In this document: positions 56,876 to 64,000 of the stretch, one piece after another
How the letters are laid out: every line of letters begins with the position of its first letter
How positions within the stretch are numbered: position 1 is the stretch's first letter
Source: Pyrus communis
Taxonomy: Eukaryota > Streptophyta > Magnoliopsida > Rosales > Rosaceae
Length of the DNA: 64,000 nt
Reading direction: 5' to 3'
NCBI RefSeq assembly: GCF_963583255.1
Contig: NC_084817.1
Span: 13,212,121 to 13,276,120 of the forward strand
Translations under genes and position numbers: made by a program
The notes under the pieces: model-generated
The model's input: only the letters and a program-made list of their open reading frames with translations
Told to the model about the DNA's origin: nothing
Databases searched by the model: none

Positions 56876-58599
56876 TGATAGGAGCATATTTAGGCGACTT
56901 ACTTAGCTTGTTTTCGTGCATCTATGTTGTTAATTCATAGTTGTTTTAGTAGTTTAAGCCATTTTCGTGTGTTTTTAGGTTCATATGGCTAAGGAAGCAA
57001 AAAGATGCATTTTGGAGCATTTTGGAGCAAAATTGGGCTTGGAATGGATAGCATATGCTTGGAGCCAAAGTGTTGGACGAATTTGAAAGCCTTGTATGCA
57101 CTTTGGACATAAAACAAAGGGCCTAGCCCAATCAAACAATCCTTTGAGCCATGCAAAACCTCTAGCCCAATCAACAACCCTTAGCCACATGCATTTCCAC
57201 CTTCCTACTTCATCATTTCATCATTGCATCACCATTCACACACACATGCACTTACTCTTTCATCATTGCACCACCATTCACACACACATGCACTTACTCT
57301 TTCATCATTGCACCACCAACTCAACACATGCATTTCCACCTTCCTACTTCATCATTTCATCATTGCACCACCATTCACACACACATGCACTTACTCTTTC
57401 ATCATTGCATCACAAATTCAACACATGCATTCACACACCAACAACCTAGCTCTTTTTCCATCATTATTTCATCCACATGCACTCTCAATCATAACAACCA
57501 CATTCACTCTTAAACAATCACCCACATATTCTCCCATTCCCCCTATAAAAACCCATGCATTCATACACAAAAATCACATCTCATTTTCATACACAAGACA
57601 CCACAAACACATCCAATCTTCCCCTTTGCCGCAAGCTCCCATTCCATTTCTACACAATCTCTTCTCGGCTTCATTCCATTCCATACACTCTCCCATTTGT
57701 AGAAACCATTCAACCTTAGCCGCTCCACCTTCATTTACAACACACTTGGAGCACCAACACCGAAGGCAACTCTTAAGGGATTTCAACATCAGTTTTGCTT
57801 CAAGGGTTCTTTCTTCTTAATCCTATGTTCACTCATGTTATATATTTTTATGTCAAACCTTTTGTAAACATGAAGTGTAACTAATCTCTCTCTAGGGATT
57901 CGATGTAGCCTTGCAAGATTGCCATGTAGTTAATTCAGAATTCTCATTTAATTTATCTATTTCTTGTTTCATTCTCCGATTTAATTGTGACTTAGTGTGT
58001 TGATTTTAATGCTTGATCATCATTTGAATTAACCACAGGTTGTTTAGCCAAGATTAAAGCACACATCATGCATAATCTTGGTGGATATGTGAATGAATGA
58101 AGGGAATGTTTTGCAAACATCCTGCTGAGTGTTCCCTTTGGTTTTGTGAAAGTTTCTTGTGCACTACATATTCTTGATTAGGAACCAAAGTTGCACATCA
58201 CAATTAGGCTCATGATTAGAGACATTTGATCAAATCCACACATCATATGGTTGATCATATCTAAGTGAAACAAACTCAAGAAATAGGTAGATGACTGAGT
58301 ATAAACTGATTTAACAAACATGGCCTTGGGTTAGCAATGGTAAAATCGAATCCCTAGCTTCATCTCCATTGGTACTATCTCATTTTATTAGTTGTTGATT
58401 CATTTATTTGTGTTTACTTCATTTCCTTATGCTTTCAAGTTACAACAACAAATCTGCCTACATTGATTAGTTTTATTTCTCTAGTAAAAAGTTCTTGCAA
58501 AACAAGTGATTATATAGGTCCAATTAGTCCCTGTGGATTCGACACCCTTACTTGTGCCATTATACTAAACATATTCTAGCACGAAGAAGGAAAACCTCA
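56876..58599 (+). repeat. E11 5' LTR (1724 bp)
   Basis: TGATAGGAGCATATTTAGGC to AAAACCTCA. TATA box TATAAAAA at 57544-57551. Near the end is GTGGATTCGACACCCTTACT, unlike the ATCCCCGGTCTAGAACGATC block of the E1/E2 family. Confidence 0.88.
57210..57425 (+). repeat. Imperfect tandem repeats in the E11 LTR
   Basis: The unit TCATCATTGCACCACCATTC plus CACACACATGCACTTACTCT recurs about four times, with period about 46 bp and one longer spacing. It yields His/Thr-rich open frames that are artefacts. Confidence 0.8.
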
Positions 58600-58606
58600 A
58601 TTAAAA

Positions 58607-58624
58607 TGGCGCCGTTGCCGGGGA
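58607..58624 (+). other. E11 primer-binding site
   Basis: TGGCGCCGTTGCCGGGGA, identical to E1 and unmutated. Confidence 0.92.
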
Positions 58625-58735
58625 CTGATTTCAGTCCCTTATAATTGCTTGTTTTGATATTAAACCTTGTTCTTTTCATTTTAAGTAGATTTCTGATTTT
58701 TATTCAAACTTGTTTTATCTTGTTTCAGGTAGTAT

Positions 58736-61700
58736 ATGTCAAATAGACTTGCTGAATTAGGCCAAAGAATTGAACGGTTAAAGGGCAACACTTTGGAAAG
58801 CTTTGTGCCAACAAGTTCCTCCATTGTCCGTGAAGAAGAGGAAGGGAAACCGTCTAGTCCAACAAGTGAAGGATCAGAGCACTTTAATTGGGAAAGAGAA
58901 GAAGAGATGGCGGGCGACCAAGATGATCTTCGAGCTTTGGAGGATTTTGCTCAACCAATCATACCAAATTCACCTTCATGCATCTTGCTGCCCACAGAAG
59001 CTAGAAACTATGATCTTAAATCTTCACATTTCCATATGTTTCCTTCTTTTTATGGCTTACCTAATGAAGATCCTTTAGCTCATATTAAAGAATTTTACAA
59101 TGTTGTGAGTGGTTTACCTTTACAGGGAGTAAGTGAAGCAAATCTGAGGATGAGAGTGTTCCCTTACACCTTGAAAGATAGGGCCAAGGGTTGGTTAATG
59201 ACTCTAGTACCTGGTTCACTCACCACATGGGATGCCGTGGCTAAGAAGTTTTTGGAAAAGTTCTTTTCTACTCAAAAGACAGCCACATTAAGGGGACAAA
59301 TCTTCAACTTTAAACAAGATGATGGAGAACCTTTCAATGAGTGTTGGGAGCGCTTTAAAGGCCTTTTGTTGCAATGTCCACACCATGGGTTACCTCTTCA
59401 CTTACAAATGCAAATTTTCTACGATGGACTAACCCAAACATGTCAATCAATTGTTGATAATGCAGTAGGTGGAGCTTTGAAGAAAAAGAATGCTCAAGAG
59501 TCATATAACATTTATGAGATGTTGGGATTTAATGCTCAACACAAAGATGTAAGGGGTAAGAGAGTTGGAGTATATGAAACAAGCTCTAATCATGATCTTT
59601 CTTTGCAGGTAGCTAACCTAGAAAAGAAGCTTGAATCCATGCTCAACATGGTGCCAAAAGCAAGTGAAGTGTGTGCCATTTGCAACATACCAAGCCACCT
59701 TACTCATCAATGTCCATCTAGGGAGGCTTACCCCGAGTATGTCCAAGAGCAAGTGAACCTCATGAATTCTTACAATCAAAGGCCAAGGAATGATGTGTAT
59801 TCCAATACATATAACCCAAGTTGGAGAGATCATCCCAATCTTTCGTGGAAAAACAACAATCAATTCCAAAACTTCCAACCAAAACCTACTCTTGAGGATA
59901 CGGTTAAATTGTTAGCCCAAAATACCTTGCAATTCCAACAAACCACCAATAGCACTCTCCAACAACATTCGGCGGCTCTAACCAAAATGGAGACACAATT
60001 GGGGCAGATTGCAGATGCCTTGAGCCAAAGAGAGGTTGGAAAGTTTCCAAGCCAACCTGTGATACTCCAAAGGAACCAAGAGCAAGCCAAAGCAATCACT
60101 ACACTTAAAAGTGGTAAGGTTATCAATAATAGAGTTGGCAATGAAGTTACTAATGAATCTGATCATGTGAATGCAGGGGTTACTCAAGGAGAAAATGAGA
60201 AACCAAATGAGGAACCAAGCCATGCTACTCCCTCGTTTGAAGCACCAAATCTTCACAAGGCCGAGAAACCTTACACTCCACCAATACCATTCCCTGGAAG
60301 ACTTGCCAAGAGCAAGCAGGATAAGTCATTTAAAGAGATTTTTGATATTCTAAGTAAGGTGAATGTTAACTTACCTTTGCTTGATGTCATTAGGAACATG
60401 CCAGCTTATGGGAAGTTCTTCAAAGAGTTAAACAACTACAAAAGGAAGTATGGACCACATGAGAAGGTAGTGGTGTCCGAGAATGTAAGTGCCGTGTTGC
60501 AAAGAAAACTTCCACCAAAGCTCAAGGATCCAGGAAGTTTTTCTATCAACATCACCATAGGAGACAAGAAGGTAGAGAAGGCGATGCTTGACTTAGGTGC
60601 TAGCATCAACTTAATGCCTTATTCCGTATACCTTCAACTAGGATTGGGGGAATTGAAAGCCACCACCATCTCATTACAACTTGCGGACAGATCCGTGAAA
60701 TATCCAAGAGGTATAGTAGAGGATATTCTAGTTCAAATTGATAAACTAATCTTGCCTGCGGATTTTGTAGTGTTGGACATGGAAGAAGCTCCTATACATG
60801 ACCGAGAATTGCCTATTTTGCTTGGGAGACCATTTATGGCCACGGCCAAGACCATCATTGATGTGCAAAATGGACTCCTCACTATGACAGTGCTAGGAGA
60901 GACCGTTCAATTCAAAGTGTTTGAGTCTCTTTCACATCCTTCTTCATCTCTTGATTGTTATGCCATTGATGTGCTTGATTCGCTTGTTTTCTCTAAGTTC
61001 TTGCAGGCACAATCTAATGAACCATTACAAACTGTTTTGAGTCAATCTCAAGATGAGTTTGATGAAGAAGATGCACTCATGGAAGAGGTAGCTACCTTGG
61101 AAGCATTGGCACCGTATCCTTTGAATATTTTACCTCTTTTAGAGCCTTTAGAACCATCGAGGTCACATTTAACCCCCTCCACTGTTAAGGCACCAAAACT
61201 TGAACTTAAACCACTTCCACCACATCTAAAGTATGCATATCTAGCTGAATTTGAAACTCTTCCAGTTATCATAACTTCTGACCTCACCCCAAATGAAGAA
61301 GATAAACTAATTAGGGTGTTAAAAGAGTTCAAATCAGTTATTGGTTGGTCTATTGCAGATATCAAGGGAATAAGCCCTACCATGTGCATGCATAGGATTC
61401 TTTTGGAAGAAGGAGCAAAGTCAACCCGTGAACCACAAAGGAGGCTCAATCCACACATGAAGGAAGTTGTGAGGAATGAAGTGTTGAAGTTGTTAGATGT
61501 GGGGATCATATATCCCATTTCTGATAGCAAATGGGTGAGTGCTATTCAGGTGGTACCTAAGAAGGTGGGAATCACGGTGATGAAGAATGAAAACAAAGAG
61601 CTTGTGCCCACAAAACCCACGGCTAGTTGGCGTGTTTGCACCGATTACAGGAAGTTGAATTCTAGCACTAGAAAAGATTACTTTCCTATGCCTTTCATAG

Positions 61701-64000
61701 ATCAAATGCTTGAGAGATTGGCAGGTTACTCACACTATTGTTTTCTTGATGGTTACTCAGGTTACAATCAAATTGCAATTGCTCCGGAGGATCAAGAGAA
61801 AAGTACCTTTACTTGCCCGTTTGGCACATTTGCATATAGAAGAATGCCTTTTGGACTTTGCAATGCTCCAGCAACATTCCAAAGATGCATGTTGGCAATC
61901 TTTTCTGACATGGTAGAAAGATTCATTGAGGTATTTATGGATGACTTTTCAGTGTTTGGTTCCTCTTTTGATGAATGTCTTAACCATCTCTCTTTAGTAC
62001 TTCAAAGATGTCAGGAAACAAATTTGGTTCTCAATTGGGAAAAGTGCCAATTTATGGTGAAACAAGGAATTGTGTTGGGGCATGTAATCTCTAGCCAAGG
62101 AATGGAGGTGGACAAAGCCAAAATTGACATCATCACCAATATGGCAGCTCCCACAACCGTGAAGGGAGTAAGAAGTTTTTTGGGACATGCGGGTTTTTAT
62201 CGTCGTTTCATTAAGAACTTTTCAATGATCACTCGTCCATTATGCAATCTGTTAGCTAAAGATGTTGTATTTCATTTTGATAAAGCTTGTATGGATGCAT
62301 TCAATACTTTGAAACATGAATTAACCTCGGCCCCTATTATTATGGCACCAGATTGGTCTTTACCTTTTGAACTAATGTGTGATGCCTCTGACTATGCTAT
62401 TGGTGCAGTTTTAGGGCAAAGGGTGAACAAGCTCCCACACGTGATCTACTATGCAAGCCGGACTCTAAATGATGCTCAACTTAACTATTCCACAACTGAA
62501 AAGGAGTTGCTTGCTATTGTTTTTGCCTTAGAGAAGTTTCGGTCATATCTTGTTGGATCTAAAGTTATGGTGTTTTCTGATCATGCAGCCCTTAGGTACT
62601 TGATGACAAAAAAGGATGCTAAGCCACGCTTAATTAGATGGATACTCTTACTACAAGAGTTTGACTTGGAAATTCGAGATAAGAAGGGAAGTGATAATGT
62701 TGTGGCTGACCATTTGTCACGGCTCAATGAAAACCATGGAGTTGGACAACCTTTGCCTCTAAATGAATCATTTCCAGATGAACAACTCCTTGTTATTCAA
62801 GAAAAAGAACCATGGTATGCTGATTTTGTTAATTATCTTGTTTGTGGTATAATTAGAAATGACCTTTCTTTTCAGGAAAGAAAGAAGTTCCTTGCCATGG
62901 TAAAGCACTACGTTTGGGACGAACCATATTTGTTTAAATATTGCCCTGACCAAATCATTAGGAGGTGTGTCCCAGAGAATGAGCAACAAAGCATTCTAAT
63001 GTTCAGCCATACATTGGCATGTGGAGGACATTTTGGTGCCAAAAAGACATCTCTAAAGGTTTTACAATCTGGTTTCTTTTGGCCTACTTTATTCAAAGAT
63101 GCTTTTGATTTTTGTTCTAAGTGTGATAGGTGCCAGAAAATGGGGAACATTAGCCGAAGAAATGAGATGCCGTTGAACAACATTTTGGTGGTGGAGCTCT
63201 TTGATGTTTGGGGAATCGATTTCATGGGACCATTTCCATCCTCTTTTGGTTACTTATACATATTAGTGGCAGTAGATTATGTATCCAAATGGGTTGAAGC
63301 CATTGCTACAATAACTAATGATCATAAGGTTGTTTTGAATTTTCTTAAAGATGTGATTTTTTGTAGGTTTGGAACCCCAAGAGCTATTATTAGTGATGGT
63401 GGCAACCATTTCTGCAACAAACCCTTTGAATCCTTGATGAAGAAGTACAACATCAACCACAAAGTGGCAACCCCGTACCATCCTCAAACCTCAGGACAAG
63501 TGGAGATTAGCAATAGGGAGATCAAGAACATTTTGATGAAGACCGTAAGCCCTACAAGGAAGGATTGGTCACTGAGGTTGAATGATGCACTATGGGCATA
63601 TAGAACAGCATATAAGACCCCCATTGGCATGAGTCCTTATCGCCTTGTGTTTGGGAAAGCTTGTCATTTGCCAATGGAGCTTGAACACCGTGCATATTGG
63701 GCCATCAAGAAGTTCAACTTTGATTACAAGGATGCTAGAATAGCAAGGAAGCTCCAACTTAATGAGTTGGAAGAACTCAGAAATGAAGCATATGAGAATG
63801 CCAAAATCTACAAGGAACGGACTAAGCTCTATCATGACAAGGCCATCCTACGGAAGGAGTTTCACCAAGGTATGAAAGTACTGTTGTATGACTCACGTTT
63901 GAGACTTTTTCTAGGTAAATTGAAGTCTAGGTGGGTGGGACCATTTAAGGTGCTGCAAACATTTCCCCACGGAGCTGTGGAGATAGAGAACATGAAGAAT
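58736..64000 (+). CDS. E11 gag-pol, open to the window end (at least 1755 codons)
   Basis: Start ATG 58736 ([17 protein letters not shown]) lies 111 bp after the PBS; no stop occurs in frame up to 64000. Gag has a retrotransposon gag domain and a CCHC knuckle at residues 313-326 ([14 protein letters not shown]). Protease has DLGAS at 619-623. RT has [24 protein letters not shown] and FMDD with Met at 1068. RNase H has [22 protein letters not shown] and SDHAAL. Integrase has H-x6-H (HTLACGGH), CSKCDRC, and D1495, D1554 and E1590 (35-residue spacing between the last two). The C-terminal [12 protein letters not shown] region is reached at the edge. All catalytic residues I can locate are present, so the polyprotein looks functional. 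Confidence 0.94.
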   Translation, partial: MSNRLAELGQRIERLKGNTLESFVPTSSSIVREEEEGKPSSPTSEGSEHFNWEREEEMAGDQDDLRALEDFAQPIIPNSPSCILLPTEARNYDLKSSHFHMFPSFYGLPNEDPLAHIKEFYNVVSGLPLQGVSEANLRMRVFPYTLKDRAKGWLMTLVPGSLTTWDAVAKKFLEKFFSTQKTATLRGQIFNFKQDDGEPFNECWERFKGLLLQCPHHGLPLHLQMQIFYDGLTQTCQSIVDNAVGGALKKKNAQESYNIYEMLGFNAQHKDVRGKRVGVYETSSNHDLSLQVANLEKKLESMLNMVPKASEVCAICNIPSHLTHQCPSREAYPEYVQEQVNLMNSYNQRPRNDVYSNTYNPSWRDHPNLSWKNNNQFQNFQPKPTLEDTVKLLAQNTLQFQQTTNSTLQQHSAALTKMETQLGQIADALSQREVGKFPSQPVILQRNQEQAKAITTLKSGKVINNRVGNEVTNESDHVNAGVTQGENEKPNEEPSHATPSFEAPNLHKAEKPYTPPIPFPGRLAKSKQDKSFKEIFDILSKVNVNLPLLDVIRNMPAYGKFFKELNNYKRKYGPHEKVVVSENVSAVLQRKLPPKLKDPGSFSINITIGDKKVEKAMLDLGASINLMPYSVYLQLGLGELKATTISLQLADRSVKYPRGIVEDILVQIDKLILPADFVVLDMEEAPIHDRELPILLGRPFMATAKTIIDVQNGLLTMTVLGETVQFKVFESLSHPSSSLDCYAIDVLDSLVFSKFLQAQSNEPLQTVLSQSQDEFDEEDALMEEVATLEALAPYPLNILPLLEPLEPSRSHLTPSTVKAPKLELKPLPPHLKYAYLAEFETLPVIITSDLTPNEEDKLIRVLKEFKSVIGWSIADIKGISPTMCMHRILLEEGAKSTREPQRRLNPHMKEVVRNEVLKLLDVGIIYPISDSKWVSAIQVVPKKVGITVMKNENKELVPTKPTASWRVCTDYRKLNSSTRKDYFPMPFIDQMLERLAGYSHYCFLDGYSGYNQIAIAPEDQEKSTFTCPFGTFAYRRMPFGLCNAPATFQRCMLAIFSDMVERFIEVFMDDFSVFGSSFDECLNHLSLVLQRCQETNLVLNWEKCQFMVKQGIVLGHVISSQGMEVDKAKIDIITNMAAPTTVKGVRSFLGHAGFYRRFIKNFSMITRPLCNLLAKDVVFHFDKACMDAFNTLKHELTSAPIIMAPDWSLPFELMCDASDYAIGAVLGQRVNKLPHVIYYASRTLNDAQLNYSTTEKELLAIVFALEKFRSYLVGSKVMVFSDHAALRYLMTKKDAKPRLIRWILLLQEFDLEIRDKKGSDNVVADHLSRLNENHGVGQPLPLNESFPDEQLLVIQEKEPWYADFVNYLVCGIIRNDLSFQERKKFLAMVKHYVWDEPYLFKYCPDQIIRRCVPENEQQSILMFSHTLACGGHFGAKKTSLKVLQSGFFWPTLFKDAFDFCSKCDRCQKMGNISRRNEMPLNNILVVELFDVWGIDFMGPFPSSFGYLYILVAVDYVSKWVEAIATITNDHKVVLNFLKDVIFCRFGTPRAIISDGGNHFCNKPFESLMKKYNINHKVATPYHPQTSGQVEISNREIKNILMKTVSPTRKDWSLRLNDALWAYRTAYKTPIGMSPYRLVFGKACHLPMELEHRAYWAIKKFNFDYKDARIARKLQLNELEELRNEAYENAKIYKERTKLYHDKAILRKEFHQGMKVLLYDSRLRLFLGKLKSRWVGPFKVLQTFPHGAVEIENMKN

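Larger units (their letters stand above)
56876..64000 (+). mobile_element. E11: Athila-type LTR retrotransposon with open gag-pol, 3' part off window
   Basis: 5' LTR 56876-58599, PBS 58607-58624, gag-pol from 58736 to the window end. It is clearly diverged from E1 and E2 (different gag N-terminus, LTR 1.72 kb) but shares the LTR start, PBS and pol motifs. Whether it also has an aORF cannot be seen. Confidence 0.92.

Overview
The window is a block of plant nuclear DNA built almost entirely from nested transposable elements, with a few decayed host-gene fragments between them. It looks like a eudicot. The LTR families, the 5S-containing Cassandra element and the exonuclease-like gene remind me of Rosaceae such as apple or pear, but that is recognition from memory and could not be tested here. 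No intact host gene was found. I label the elements E1 to E11.

Region 1-26009: E1 is an Athila-type Ty3/gypsy element on the minus strand whose 3' LTR lies off the left edge. A second Athila-type element, E2 (7584-21814, plus strand), sits inside the E1 gag-pol gene. The 5-bp target duplication ACCTC (7579-7583 and 21815-21819) makes the E1 reading frame continuous again once E2 is set aside. Both elements carry, downstream of pol, an antisense gene of about 230 codons (aORF) with an LxLxLxL start, a coiled coil and a proline-rich pentapeptide tail. Its upstream region has duplicated G-boxes, and about 120-bp direct repeats and hairpins flank the whole cassette. E2 has near-identical LTRs but two nonsense codons, a mutated primer-binding site and an unusual, shortened 3' LTR.

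Region 26010-36600: E1 landed in an old, degenerate Tat-type Ty3/gypsy element (E4, minus strand, 5' LTR 31796-32375), which also holds a truncated Athila-type LTR (E5, 29184-31302). Next come broken remains of an endogenous caulimovirid pararetrovirus (about 32640-36340), with coat-protein and reverse-transcriptase pieces.

Region 36670-53900: a PIF/Harbinger-like element is followed by two tandem pseudogenes resembling plant Werner-type 3'-5' exonucleases. The second copy is split by a non-autonomous tRNA-Met-primed LTR element (E8, 40081-51937) and, 17 bp beyond its target duplication, by a solo Athila-type LTR (E9, 51960-53867). The 5' LTR of E8 contains a 9.6-kb CACTA element (E6, 40094-49681). 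E6 carries an intact-looking Cassandra TRIM (E7), a tandem array of about 343-bp units, captured exons of the ER translocation gene SEC62, and a Harbinger-like MITE that itself holds a 120-bp hAT-like MITE.

Region 53868-64000: an unrecognised minus-strand gene fragment, then part of a second CACTA element (E10) with exons of a decayed plant En/Spm-type transposase, then a third Athila-type element (E11, 56876 to beyond the window). The gag-pol frame of E11 is open for at least 1755 codons with visible catalytic motifs, so E11 is the best candidate for an autonomous element here.
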